In this document: positions 47,557-59,937 of the stretch, piece after piece | How the letters are laid out: each line of letters begins with the position of its first letter | Numbering within the stretch: the stretch's first letter is position 1 | Assembly (NCBI GenBank): GCA_002104945.1 | Contig: MCFH01000011.1 | Location: 443,501-507,500 of the forward strand | From: Piromyces finnis | Taxonomy: Eukaryota > Neocallimastigomycota > Neocallimastigomycetes > Neocallimastigales > Neocallimastigaceae | Direction: 5' to 3' | Length of the DNA stretch: 64,000 nucleotides | Position numbers and translations under genes: made by a program | The notes under the pieces: model-generated | Database searches by the model: none | Seen by the model: the letters and a program-made list of their open reading frames with translations, nothing else | What the model was told of the DNA's origin: nothing

Positions 47557-50031
47557 TTAACTTTCTATAACACTATTATTATTTAATTTACTTTTTCTTA
47601 AACCATCTATCATTGAGTTTTTTGCATAATATTTACTTGAGCACATACTTTGACTTTTACTCATAGAGCTGTAATCAAATTCACTATTATCTGATAAATG
47701 AATAACAGAATCATTTATTGTAGTGCTTGTAAATGAAAAGTTACTAAATGCTTGAGATTGAGTACGACTTGGTAATTCATTTCTATACTCAATTTGACTA
47801 GCAAATTTATTGGTACTTTTAATTAATTCGGAAGACACTACATATTCCATTGGGAATACACCTTGTTTACCCGTCATTTGATTCAAACCAACTGCCCACC
47901 CATCATCAAACATTTTTAATAAAAGAATTCTATCATTAACTCTAAGAGTAAGTTCATCCTCCATTCTTGGTTCGAATTCTTGGACAACTGTCATTACTGA
48001 AAGTGGTATTTTTGCACTGCTATATTTAGAGGAATGATCATCTGCATCATCAACAGTTATCGATATAGCATTATTTATGCGACTACTACTTTCAATATTA
48101 TTAATATCGCTAAAATCAGTACTAAAGATTTTACTTGGTCTTAAACTAGAATTTTCTTCCTCCAAGTCCACATTTTCATCTATATCTTCAATTTCTGAAT
48201 CTTCTTTATTATATTCACCAATATCATTTATATCATTATTTTGTAGTATAGAATTTGTTAAAAGATGCTTGGTATATTGCTTGTTTTCATTATTTTCATC
48301 TTTAACATGCTCTTCATTGGATTGACTTTTTTCACCACGGGATCCTTCTGACATAATTGGTGAAATTGGAGCAATAAATGAATTATATTTTTTGGATTCT
48401 GATGACACTGAAGAATGATAAAATGAATTTGTCTTCTTAATATGAATTAATGGATCACTTTCGGATAACATAGATAAATCTACTATTGGGGATGCTTCTG
48501 AATCAGGTGATTTTTGACTGAGAGGATTAAGTTGGGTAGGTAAAGTGATTTTCAATAAATTTGACTGAACTCCATTTGCATTTGAAGAAGTAACTTTTGC
48601 CTCTTCATTTTTATTTATTACATAGGATGGTAATTTTCTATTGTATGTTGAGCTTGTAGAAGAATTTGAATGATTAGTAAGATTTGGTGATGGATGAAGG
48701 GAATCATTATGTGAACCATTATATGAATTTAGTGTATTATAACGGGAAGTAGTATTAATATTAATATTAACTTCATTAGGAGTAATTGGCTGTATATTAT
48801 TATTAACATTATTTGCAGCATTAATCATTGTTGCTGTTGAGATAAGTTCAGCAACATAATTACTTGCTATATTATCTTGTTCACGACTATCAATATTTTT
48901 GTTTGTTATAGGAATATTCAACGTAGGTACTACTTTTGGATCAGTTAAACCAATTGAAAATACTTTATGGTTAATGTTACTATTATTATTTGACGAGACT
49001 GAATTTTCGCTAAAATTCTGAGTTCCAGAATTATTTGAAGCTAAATGGTAGGAGTAAGATTCTTTTTCAAAATCAATTGATTTATTACCAACTCTCTTTT
49101 TATAATATATAAATCCAAAACCAACAAAAAGACTTAAAGGAACCATAAAGCCAAGGGTATATAAGATATTTCTATTTAAACTTTCGCTTTCCTTTGTATC
49201 ATCACTCTTACTAATATTACTAAAAGTTGAGCCTGTGTTGTCTCGTATATTATTATCATTTCCCATATTTGGAACAATACTATTACTTGAAGAATTAGTA
49301 TTTTTATCATTTTCATGGCTACTTACATTAGAATTGATATTGTTTTCATTGTTATTATTGTTACTACTATTATTAGATTCAATTATAACATTTGTATCTG
49401 AATTTACTGATTCAACATGTGTTTCAGTATTACCAATATTTTCATTTTCTATACTATTATTTGTAATAGTATTAGTATGTATTGAGCTTGCATTGTTTCC
49501 TACTGTACCCCCACAGTTTTTAAAATTGGTACATGCAGATTCTAAAACTGGGCCACCAGCATTAATAAAACTGTTTCCTGGGCATATTGATTTTAATTGA
49601 CTAGCTTGATTTTGACATTCGCTTATACACATATAATTAGGAACAATATTAAAATTATTTTCACTACAACGACTATTTGCTAATGATTCGTATACTTGGT
49701 AATTACAAAATAATTTTACTCTATCCTTTAATGAACTACCATTTCCACTGCAACCCAATCCACTTAATTGTCGATTTAATTCGCTAAGATTTTCAACATT
49801 ATTATTTATCCAATTAGAAAAAGATAAATAATCAGAATATCCATCAGTAACAGGTATATAATATCCTTCAAAATCACTACATTGTGAATTTCCATTATCA
49901 TTTTCACCAATTAGAAAACATTTTTTTCCTGAACTACTATTTAGTTCTGGTGACGCAAATGGATATCTAGAATGAACTTTCGGTATTATGAGTGCAGTAA
50001 TTAAAATATTTCTTAAATTTTTTAATATCAT
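47557..50031 (-). CDS. single-pass membrane protein with cysteine-rich ectodomain and cytoplasmic SH3 domain
   Basis: An intronless frame of 824 residues. The start ATG leads into a signal peptide (about 1-22, NILITALIIPKVHS). Residues 23-180 form a cysteine-rich domain with about ten cysteines (KCF, QCSDF, LGCSG, LFCNY, RCSEN, YMCISECQNQ, SICPG, ACTNFKNCGG). An Asn/Ser-rich low-complexity stalk follows to about 290. There is one TM helix (ILYTLGFMVPLSLFVGFGFI, near 290-310) with a basic YYKKR stop-transfer. The cytoplasmic part is long and disordered, then an SH3 domain at about 680-735: VVQEFEPRMEDELTLRVNDR, then FDDGWAVG and GVFPMEYV, including the ALYDY-like, W and P-x-x-Y positions. Architecture resembles fungal Fus1/Sho1-type signalling scaffolds, with an unrelated large ectodomain. 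It is likely a surface sensor or adhesion scaffold; this is inference. Confidence 0.85.
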   Translation of the reverse strand: MILKNLRNILITALIIPKVHSRYPFASPELNSSSGKKCFLIGENDNGNSQCSDFEGYYIPVTDGYSDYLSFSNWINNNVENLSELNRQLSGLGCSGNGSSLKDRVKLFCNYQVYESLANSRCSENNFNIVPNYMCISECQNQASQLKSICPGNSFINAGGPVLESACTNFKNCGGTVGNNASSIHTNTITNNSIENENIGNTETHVESVNSDTNVIIESNNSSNNNNNENNINSNVSSHENDKNTNSSSNSIVPNMGNDNNIRDNTGSTFSNISKSDDTKESESLNRNILYTLGFMVPLSLFVGFGFIYYKKRVGNKSIDFEKESYSYHLASNNSGTQNFSENSVSSNNNSNINHKVFSIGLTDPKVVPTLNIPITNKNIDSREQDNIASNYVAELISTATMINAANNVNNNIQPITPNEVNININTTSRYNTLNSYNGSHNDSLHPSPNLTNHSNSSTSSTYNRKLPSYVINKNEEAKVTSSNANGVQSNLLKITLPTQLNPLSQKSPDSEASPIVDLSMLSESDPLIHIKKTNSFYHSSVSSESKKYNSFIAPISPIMSEGSRGEKSQSNEEHVKDENNENKQYTKHLLTNSILQNNDINDIGEYNKEDSEIEDIDENVDLEEENSSLRPSKIFSTDFSDINNIESSSRINNAISITVDDADDHSSKYSSAKIPLSVMTVVQEFEPRMEDELTLRVNDRILLLKMFDDGWAVGLNQMTGKQGVFPMEYVVSSELIKSTNKFASQIEYRNELPSRTQSQAFSNFSFTSTTINDSVIHLSDNSEFDYSSMSKSQSMCSSKYYAKNSMIDGLRKSKLNNNSVIES

Positions 50032-52949
50032 TTTTTCACTTTTAAATATAATTGTGTATGTAAATAAAATATAAAATATAAATATTATATTTTAATTTTA
50101 AAGATATTTATATTATTTAAAATTTTACCTTTTATATATACAATTTTAAATGATTTTTAAGGATTATCGGTTTCTTTATTATACTATTATTTTATACTAT
50201 AATTTATTTAAAATATTTTTTTGTTTAACATGATTATTTAAATATATATTCAAGAAAATTTTTTTATTTTTCTAATTTAATAAATGCATTCATCACTTAA
50301 AATTTGATAAATGATAATATTAACATTAGATTTTCTATATATATTATTTTTATATATTATTATTATACTAATTATATATATTTTTTAATTTATATTAAAA
50401 TAATATACATTTGAGATTTATAATGAATACTTGTATTTCAATTTTAATTTTTTTTTTTTTTTTTTTTTATAATTTCGATTTTTTTTTTTTTTTAGAAAAA
50501 AAAAATTCTTCAAAAAATAATAGAAATTGTTTATTATATTTTATTAAATAAAGTCATAACTTTTTTTTCTTCTGCTTTTTTTTTTTTAGTTTTGCTTAAA
50601 TAAAAATATTATCTGAAAATTATTGTTTTGATTTTTAATATCAATATTTGTCTTTTTTTTTCAAAATATCATTTAACAAGTTTATCTTTTTTTCGCACTT
50701 TATTTTTAATTTTATTATATAAATCTTTTTTTTTTCTCCTGTATTTTTTTATTTAGGATTAGAAGATATCTTGATTTTATTTATAAATATTTTGAATAAT
50801 TTCTTTTCATAAAATTAATATTAAGTAGTTTAGAATAAAATTAGTTTAATGATAATTTTATTTTTTCTATTAATTTATTATTTCTTTAAATATTATCTAT
50901 TATAATAACAATAAGACTATACAAAATATATATACTATATACTACTAAAGGTATAACTATATAATTATATAAAACAAATTTTACTAAATAGCTTTAACTC
51001 TTCACACAAAAAAAAAAAGAAATTTAAAGCTTATTTTTCCATATATAATTTTAAAAAAAAAAATAAAATAAAATAAAAAAATAAAAAATATAATAATGTA
51101 AATAAAAAAAATTATTTGTTATTGATTAACTTTTAATTTAAAATAATATATTGGTAATATATAATAATAACAACTTAAATAATACATAGAGGTATTACAA
51201 AATTATTTCATTGTATATTATAAATAATATATTTTAATTATTATTGTAAAATGTAAATAGAATAAATTACAAAATATACATAGAAATTTTATTAAATATA
51301 ATCTTATTTTAAAATTAATCTAATTAAATATTAATTTATATAAACACCTATTTAGTGTAATATTAAATATAATAATAATAACAATTTATATAATTTTATT
51401 GTTAATATAAAATACTATTATTCTATAATTATTATTTATTTTAATATATTTATATTTTATTAATCAACTACGTTTTAATTTATATGGTTAATATAATTTT
51501 TATCCTCTCATATATTAAAATAAAATAATATCATTAATTAAATAATTTTTAAATTAAATACATTATTACAAAAAATGAAAAATAAATTAAAATGTAATAT
51601 TAAATACATTATATATATTATTTCTACCAACAATGTTATTACTACATCGATTGTAATCTTTACCAATTATCAATACTATTTTAAATAATAAAATTACAGT
51701 ACTAAAATGGCTATACATAAAAGATTGATTGTTCATGGTTCCTTAAATACATTTTCAAAAGATGTTAATAACAATAAATTTCCTTAATGTTAATTATTAA
51801 ATTATTGAAAAATAAAAAGATAAATTTATAGAATGGCATGTTTAATGTTCACAATAAAAAAAATTATAATTCCGGCTAACTATAATAAATTCATTTTAAT
51901 ACAATTAGTAAAATAAAATGTTGACACTTACTCACACAACTTTATTATATATAATTTTAATATGAATAATTTAAAATATTTTTTTTTGAAAAAATTAATT
52001 GGGAAAAAAAAAAAAAAAAAGGAATGTATCATTGATCTTTTCATAGTTAAATTCCTAAGACTAATAATTTTTTTAAAAAAATTTAATTAATTATTTTATT
52101 TAAAAGTAAATATTTTTTTAATGGAGTCATCTTAATAAAAATAGAAAAATTTTTCTTTGTTTTTTTTTTGGTAATACTTTATATTTAAAATATATTAAAA
52201 ATAAGTTAAAAATCAATTTAATGTATGACAAATAACTTTAATTTATTAAATGATATACATTAATTTAATCCATGATTACTAAAATATTTATATTCAATTT
52301 ATAATCTATTTGATATATTAATATATTGCATGTTTTACAAGTTGATGTAACGTAACACAATTTAAATTGATTATTAAAAATTGCCAATTTAAATTTAATA
52401 TAGAACTTATGAAGAATAAGGTAGGATAGTAAGAAAGTATTAACTACTTGTTCATGACCAAGTATTCAAATTTGTTTCAAAAATATTATATAATTATATA
52501 TACTAAAATAGTTTATAGGGTAAAAAATAATAGATCTTATTAAACCTATATTTTTATTTCATAAATAATAATATAACAGTGTGTTTAACCCAAACTGTAA
52601 TAAGGTCTATGTTTTTTTTTATCTTAAGAATTAATTATATAAATAAAGCTTTTTTTTTATTTTTAAATTACAATTAAATTTCAAATTGAAACAATATTTT
52701 TTCATTTTAAGATTGGTTCACTTATTAGAAAGAATAATAAGCACATTTAAAAAAAAAAATTCTATATCACTCTCATAATATGTAATTCCATCAGAAAAAT
52801 AAATACTTTAGTAGAATTAATCTAGTTGATTAATCAAATTTTAATATGAAGAATTAAATATAAACTTTAATTATTAATAGAAATTTATTAATCCATAATT
52901 ACATAAAATATATTAAAATGATTTCAATTTAACTTGCTTAAATATGAGG

Positions 52950-53150
52950 TTTACTATATACCATAATACCGTATTATTATATTTTGAAAGTTTATCATTT
53001 AAAAAAGTTTTTTTGATTAGTTTTACTATATACCATATTATTATATTTTGAAAGTTTATCATTTAAAAAAGTTTTCTTGATTAGTTTTACTATATACCAT
53101 ATTATTATATTTTGAAAGTTTATCATTTAAAAAAGTTTTCTTGATTAGTT
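52950..53150. repeat. 64-bp tandem repeat, 3 copies
   Basis: Copies begin TTTACTATATACCAT at about 52950, 53021 and 53085 and contain TTTTGAAAGTTTATC. Copies 2 and 3 are nearly identical with a period of 64. The first carries an 8-base AATACCGT insertion. Confidence 0.9.
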
Positions 53151-53431
53151 TAACATTAATATTTATAATTCATTTTAAAAATGTATAATAAATATAATAT
53201 AATTAATATTAAAATAATAAAAAAATAATATGATTATTCATCAACTTATTCATAATCTGATATTAGAAAAAATACTTTTTTTGTACATTCTCAATCTCAA
53301 TAATAATTAAAAATACTATATTGATATAAATATTTTAAAAGTAATATTTTTTAAATTAGTGAATATGAAGTATTACCTATTAAATTAACTATTTTATAAT
53401 ATTCAATGAATTATTTTGATGATTTAGAAAA

Positions 53432-53525
53432 GATACGTAAGGCAGTAAGGATGGGGGGTTCCTCTCAGGACTCCTCATAATTAAAACGTAAAGTATCGCA
53501 TTTTAAATCCCTGGTCAAATATCTT
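53432..53525. other. structured less-AT island, possible ncRNA or element fragment
   Basis: About 95 bases stand out against AT-only flanks. GATAC (53432-53436) can pair with GTATC (53493-53497), extended by CGT/ACG. Inside, GG.GTTCCT (53454-53463) can form a hairpin with AGGACTCC (53467-53474) around a CTC loop. I could not fit a tRNA cloverleaf, 5S or spliceosomal RNA. No poly-A tail or target duplications are visible. Confidence 0.3.
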
Positions 53526-53907
53526 ACCGAGCAAATAATTTCTATTATAAACCTATTAAAAATAACTAAAAATAACAATTCTATTTTTGAGTAATATTTA
53601 TTTTAATTTGTAGTAGATAAATAGTAATTTTAAAATAAGATATAATTGTTAGTAATATTTATTTTATTTATATTATTTTTATTTCACTACAAATAAAATA
53701 AATATTACTAAGAGAATAAAAAATATACATTATATCACATTTAGGTATTTCTATTTTAATATTAAATTGTAATGGTATAAAGGTATAAAGAATTTATGTA
53801 AAATGTTTATATATTAACTTATTTTAAGAAAGATAATATAGAATAATACATTAATTTTATTCTCAAAACTATTAATAATAACCTAACCAATAAACAATTA
53901 CATTGAT

Positions 53908-53923
53908 AAATTATGGTATAAAT
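53908..53923. repeat. left target-site duplication of the SINE
   Basis: AAATTATGGTATAAAT, identical to 54471-54486. The leading A's are ambiguous on the right side because they merge with the poly-A tail, so the firm length is 13 and the maximum 16. Confidence 0.95.
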
Positions 53924-54470
53924 GTCGTTCCAGTTTCTATCCTGGTTGTTAAGACCCCCGCTTAGCATTCATAAGGCTTCTGGTTCGACCCCCGCCATTG
54001 ACAGTTCTTTAGCGATTTTCCTGTTTCAGGTTTGCGCTTAAAGTATAGGGGTTAAAGGTCAATTCAGGTAAGTATAACTATACCACCGGACTCTACCCTA
54101 AGCAGTTAATTCAGATTGGTAGTTTTCTCCGTATCAAGCGGTTTTCCCACTGAAGTTTAGAGTATATGTAGGAAGGGGTATCAATTAATTCACAGATTAC
54201 TAACTATGGTCTTTGAGGGTTGTTCTCATCGTTAATCATCCTTCGCCAATAAAGGTTCAGGAGATCACTGGTGTTGGTAGCTCGGTCTTTGTGTGATAGG
54301 ATCGTTAAGAGCAATAAGCCATTCCATATTAGCCCTGCCCAGAGGGATGATTGTGCCGACGTCGTTCTGATATGGCAATGTACAATAATGTACAATCACA
54401 TACCATATATAACTCAGGGGGGTTAGATGAGGATATATGGAAGTCTAAAAAAAAAAAAAAAAAAAAAAAA
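53924..54470 (+). mobile_element. SINE, tRNA-Ala(AGC)-derived, full-length with poly-A tail
   Basis: A 547-bp insertion, much less AT-rich than everything around it, is flanked by perfect 13-16 bp target-site duplications and ends in an A-run of about 27 bases. The first 75 bases form a tRNA-like head: an A-box-like TGGTTGTTAAGA at 53943-53954, GCTTAGCAT at 53960-53968 (the anticodon-arm sequence of tRNA-Ala AGC), then AAGG and a B box GGTTCGACCCC at 53982-53992. About 400 bases of unrelated body follow, ending GGATATATGGAAGTCT before the tail. Head, body, tail and duplications are the standard SINE plan: transcription by RNA polymerase III and integration with LINE-encoded machinery. The exact duplications suggest a recent insertion. 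No coding capacity is assigned. Confidence 0.93.
53943..53992 (+). promoter_or_regulatory. internal RNA polymerase III promoter (A and B boxes) of the SINE
   Basis: The A-box-like TGGTTGTTAAGA and the perfect B-box core GGTTCGA are about 27 bases apart, within the normal range for tRNA genes. They lie 19 and 58 bases into the element. Confidence 0.8.
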
Positions 54471-54486
54471 AAATTATGGTATAAAT
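54471..54486. repeat. right target-site duplication of the SINE
   Basis: AAATTATGGTATAAAT directly after the poly-A tail, matching 53908-53923 without mismatch. Confidence 0.95.
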
Positions 54487-55226
54487 AAATTTATACTATG
54501 ATATCATAGATATATACCAGTATACGTGTCATTCACATGCAAATAATAATAAATTATTTTGATGTGGTGGTAAAAAATATTGCTTATTCTTTTAATTAAT
54601 CTAAAACATTATATATTAAATATTTATTAATATTTTATATATATATATTTTTTCAAATTTTACTTATATTTTGATCTAGAATCTTTGATAATTTTTAAAT
54701 AATAGATTTTATTACTTTAGTTATTATTACTTTTTAAAAATACAATTGAAGAATTTAATAAATGTCTTAATATTTTAATGCTTTTTTTTTTATTTATCTT
54801 AAAAGTCATTATATCTCTTTTTACTTTTTTTTTTTTTCTTTATTTCTATTTATTACCGAAATTTTTATAAACTTTAATGCTTGTTTATAATGATGAATAA
54901 AAATATATTTGAGACAAAAAATTTATATTTTGATAATTAATAAAAGGTACCATGAAAGTTTATGATATCTTGTATTATATGAAATTATATGAAATAAATA
55001 TAAATAAAGATAAGTAGTTCAATATAAATAAAATATTATTGTATAATCATTTTAGCGAATTAGACATTTGCTGGTTAAGCTCTTTTTTTTTTTTTTTTAA
55101 TGAATATCATATTTATGAATTACAACTACTAAATTAAGAATTTAGTCAATCTGAACCATAATCATTATTGAAAAAAGATTAATCTTATTTAGATATTCTA
55201 AATAAAAAGATTCAGATTAAATAAAA

Positions 55227-55234
55227 ATTCTTGT

Positions 55235-55286
<52 letters not shown>

Positions 55287-55302
55287 TAATAATAATAATA
55301 AT
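55227..55302. repeat. (ATA)n microsatellite
   Basis: About 75 bases of ATA repeats with one C interruption near 55283. A shorter tract of the same kind lies at about 55807-55836. Confidence 0.95.
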
Positions 55303-55807
55303 AAAATTAAATATAAGATAAAGAATAACAAATAGGATCATCATTATTATTATTAAAATTAATTTTTTTAATATTATAATTAACTTCTTTTATATTAATT
55401 CAAATTTAATAAATGAAATAATATATTAAAATATATTTAAAATATATAAAATCATTTGATAAATTTAATTGAAAGTATTAATTCTTTATTTAGTTTTATT
55501 AAAAAAATAATTTCGTTATGAAATTTTTTTTTTTAAAAGTTAATGTTTCTGTAAAAAAAAATTATTAAAAAATATAAAGTCCACATTATAATAATATTTA
55601 TAATAAGATATTATTTTTTTAATATAAGAAACTAAGTAGCTGTAACTATAGCATCATAAATTGTATAAGCTCAAGGAATAATAAACTGTAATAATAATAA
55701 AAAAGAAATAAGCATAAATAAAATCGTTTTTATGATTCACATTTAAAAACGAATCAAATCAAAATAGAGCCATAACAAATAAAAGTTGACTTTTATAAAA
55801 TAAAGCA

Positions 55808-55838
<31 letters not shown>

Positions 55839-56992
55839 TCGAAGATTTAATCAAATGAAATAATAATTAGATTATTAATAATTAAAGGATTCCATTGAAA
55901 AAGTGTAAAATGTAAAGTTAATATTCATTATTTATTTTTATTTTTTAAAACAATAATATGATATATATAATATATGATAAGTAAAATATTTTCACTTGAT
56001 ATATATTCATGTAATCACATAATTAATAATAATGAAAATAATGTATATGTATATAACTAATAAGTAAATAACAAAAATTAAAAATGAAATGTAAAAATTT
56101 GAATTTGAAATCAAAATAAATATTCCAACAACAAATAGTGCAAAATTTTTTCAATTATTTAAATAAAATAAGTAATAAAATTAATCAAAAATAAATAATA
56201 ATAACAAATCACATTATTAATACAGTATTGCTAATGTTTTTAATTATTCTCTTTATAAATCAATAAATAACAATTTATAAATGAAAGAAATTCACAATAA
56301 TTGGAATTATAGACTTATAATAACTTTTTGTTCATTCATATATATAAACAAATATATTAATAAAAAACAAGCTATTTATTTTTTTTTAAAAAAAAAAGGA
56401 AATAAAAAGTGGATTAAATGAAATTATAAAATGAATAAACATTATATTTTTCAGAAGAAATATTAATACACATTTGTTATATTTATTATTTCAATATATT
56501 TTATAAATTGCTATTTATAAATATAAATATTAATATCTTTTCAGATTATTATTTAAAAAATATTTAAAAATTATATTATAAAATGATAAATTATTTGGAT
56601 CTTATTAATATTTTTGTTTTCATAATATGATAATGTTTTGAATTGTAAATCCTATTGCTTATATTATATAAAAATATATATATATTTATAATAACTATAA
56701 AACTAATCTAATTTATTTTTTTTTTATATTATTTATTCTATTTTCATATAATATTTTAATTAAAAAACAAAACATACAAATAACCAAATAAATAAACAGT
56801 ACATTAATATTCAAAATATAGTATATAAATTATTAAAACAAACAAAAAAAGAGAAATCATTATTACTTAAGATATAAAAACAAAAGTAAATAATAATTAA
56901 AGAATGATCTTTATTTTCAAATTATTTTTCCAAACCATATTCTAAATGTATATATATTAAATATATTAAATCACTTTAAACAGATAAACAAA

Positions 56993-59495
56993 ATGGATAA
57001 TATGGCTACAGATAACGATTATGCCAATCATAATCAAGTAATTTTAATAAAAAAATTCGTTAATAATTTATATTGTGTTAGGTATTTTTTTATTCATTAA
57101 AATCATTATATTATTTTTTTAAATTATATTAGCATAACAAAGAAATACCAAAAAATGGACCAATAAATAGAATAAAAAATGCTTCCAAGGATGTTATTCC
57201 AATTGCTGTTGGTCCAAGACGTCAACATTCTTCACGTTTTCATGTCACTGAAAAAATTGAATTAGAAAAATTAGTTGGTTTTAAAGGTAAAATATAAGAT
57301 AGACAAAAATACAGAATTATTAATATTTATATTATAAAAATCAATTTACATATACCATATATCTATAAATATAATAAAAATTTAATGTTTTTTTCTTTTC
57401 TTTTTGAATTGATATCAAATTACAAAAATAAATAATAATTAATAAAATATTATATAAAAAAGATGTTGAAACTAGCGATCATGCAGAGTTATTCATTAAA
57501 AAGATTCAACAATGTAATGTAATTTTCGACTTTAACGATTCCCAATCTGATTTGAAAGGAAAAGAAATTAAAAGTCAAACTTTATTAGAATTAGTTGAAT
57601 ATATTACTTATAATAGAAATGTTATTACCGAAGCTGCCTATCCCGAAATCATTAGAATGGTATTTATCTATTTTTTTTTTTATTTTATTTGAGTATACTC
57701 AATTTTTTTTTCTTTTTTACAATTTTTTTATATTGATTTTAAGAATTAAAACCTATAATTTAAATTTATTTTAATATTTCCTAATTTATTTATGAAAATA
57801 AATAGTTTGCTACTAATTTATTTAGAACTATACCACCACAAGTCAATCCAGTAGGTGACGCTTTTGACCCTGAAGAAGATGAACCAGTATTAGAATTAGC
57901 TTGGCCTCATTTACAATATGTATATGAATTTTTCTTAAGATTTATTGAATCTCCAGATTTTAATGTTAATATTGCTAAACATTATATAGACCAAAAATTC
58001 ATAATTCAGGTAAGTTTTTTTTTTTAAAAAAAATAAAAAATAATACATGACTACTATTATTTAAAGTAATTATTAATTATTAACTTTTTAATATATACAT
58101 AAATATATCAATATAAAACAAACAAACAATTAACAATAATAATAATAGTTACTTGAATTATTTGATACTGAAGATCCAAGAGAAAGAGATTTTTTAAAAA
58201 CTACATTACATAGAATATATGGAAAGTTTTTAAATTTAAGAGCTTACATTAGACGTTCATTTAATAATATATTTTTCAAGTTCATATATGAAGAAGAACA
58301 ACATAATGGTATTGCTGAATTATTAGAAATTCTTGGAAGGTAAGCTATTATTATATTATTTAAAATTTTCATAGTATCTTATTTTATATAATTATTTTTG
58401 TATCAATAAAAAAGTAATCATTAATTATATTAAAATTTATTATATATAAAAATATTTATTAAAAAGTATTATTAATGGTTTTGCAATTCCATTAAAAGAT
58501 GAACATAAAGTCTTTTTAATTAGAGTATTAATTCCATTACATAAAGCAAAGTCTTTATCTATATACCACCCACAATTATCTTATTGTGTTGTTCAATTCT
58601 TAGAAAAAGATTCTACTTTAACTGAAGAGGTGGTTATGGGATTATTACGATTCTGGCCAAAGGTTAATAGTCCAAAAGAACTCATGTTTTTAAACGAAAT
58701 TGAAGAAATTCTTGATATTATTGATCCAAGTGAATTTGTAAAGATTCAAATTCCATTATTCCAACAAATTGCTAAATGCATATCTAGTCCACATTTCCAA
58801 GTTGCTGAACGTGCATTATGTTACTGGAATAACGATTATATTATTAATTTGATTGAAAATAATGCTAATGTTATTTTACCAATTATGTTCCCTGCCTTGT
58901 TTAAGAATTCAAGATCTCACTGGAATGAGTAAATTTTTTTATATTTTATTTTTTAAGAAAAATAATGAAAAGAAGAAAACAAACAAACAAACAAAAAAAA
59001 AAACTTATTAGTAGAACACTTTTATATTAAGATAAATTAAATAATATTTTCTTTATTTCAATACTTTATTTTTTTTTAAATAGAACTATTCATCAATTAG
59101 TTTTAAACGCTTTAAAGCTTATAATGAATATTAGTCCAGATTTATTTGAAATTTGTACATCTGAATACAAGCAAAACAAGCAACTGTAAGTATTTTTATT
59201 ACTAAATATCATTTAATTATTCAAAAATCTAAAATAGTATTAAAATAATTTTAATTATACCCAATATATTATATAAATATTATATAAATATTATATAATT
59301 TTTTTTTTATATTGTGTTATTTATTGAATCTTTCTAATATTATAGTGAAGCTTTAAAACAAATGGAAAGAGAAGCTGAATGGAAGAAAATAGAACAAATG
59401 GCTAAGGTAAATGCCGAAAAGATGGAAACAGAGATTAAAGAACCAAATATGAAGACATTAATGGATAATAATATAACAGGTACATTTTTTATTTA

Positions 59496-59531
<36 letters not shown>

Positions 59532-59937
59532 TAACTAAATTAGTAAATAAATAAAGCTAATTTTATATATAAATAAATAAATAAATGTATAATCTATTAT
59601 TAATAAATAGATATGGAAATTTCATATAAGGAACCAATGGAATACATTGAAAATAATGAAGAAGAAAGTTTAGATATCTTAGCACAAGAATTAGTAAATA
59701 TCAAAATATATTTATTTCTTATACAAGAGATATTAATAACAATATTAATCATTATTATTAATATATTATATTTAATAGCAAAAATTCCATGAAAATCCAG
59801 AACCACCAATATTAAGAAGAAAATCTGTTTTACCAGTCGATGAAACTGTATTAACTGAACTTTCAAGGCATAAATCTTTTGAAGATTTACTAAATAATAC
59901 TAAAAATGATAGTGAGGAATACGAACCAAGAAACTAA
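56993..59937 (+). CDS. protein phosphatase 2A regulatory subunit B56 (B-prime, Rts1/PPP2R5 family)
   Basis: Ten exons: 56993-57037, 57133-57286, 57463-57659, 57806-58009, 58149-58339, 58467-58928, 59084-59185, 59346-59479, 59611-59693 and 59779-59937. All join in phase and give 576 residues. The B56 HEAT-like core is unmistakable: [114 protein letters not shown] and RALCYWNN. B56 subunits direct the PP2A core enzyme to substrates, often through LxxIxE motifs, in cell-cycle, septation and stress control. The N-terminal 70 residues are variable and basic; the C-terminus is charged and partly disordered, as usual. Exon 1 is only 15 codons; its ATG is the first in frame. Confidence 0.94.

Larger units (their letters stand above)
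50032..56992. other. gene-poor region containing a SINE
   Basis: About 7 kb between the divergently transcribed SH3-protein and PP2A genes, with no protein-coding gene I can support. It holds a 64-bp tandem repeat (52950-53150), a structured less-AT island (53432-53525), a SINE (53924-54470) and (ATA)n repeats near 55227-55302. Confidence 0.6.

Noticed and set aside
49235-49600. 121-codon hydrophobic Leu-rich plus-strand frame
   Set aside because: Antisense of the Asn/Ser-rich stalk of the SH3 protein. AAT/TCA-type codons read backwards give Leu, Ile and Ser-rich strings.
53432-53525. Considered as a tRNA gene
   Set aside because: No B box (GGTTCRA) and no cloverleaf can be fitted on either strand.
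54204-54395. 63-codon minus-strand open frame in the SINE
   Set aside because: It lies in the SINE body antisense to the tRNA-like head. The less AT-biased composition alone explains the lack of stops, and no known domain is seen.
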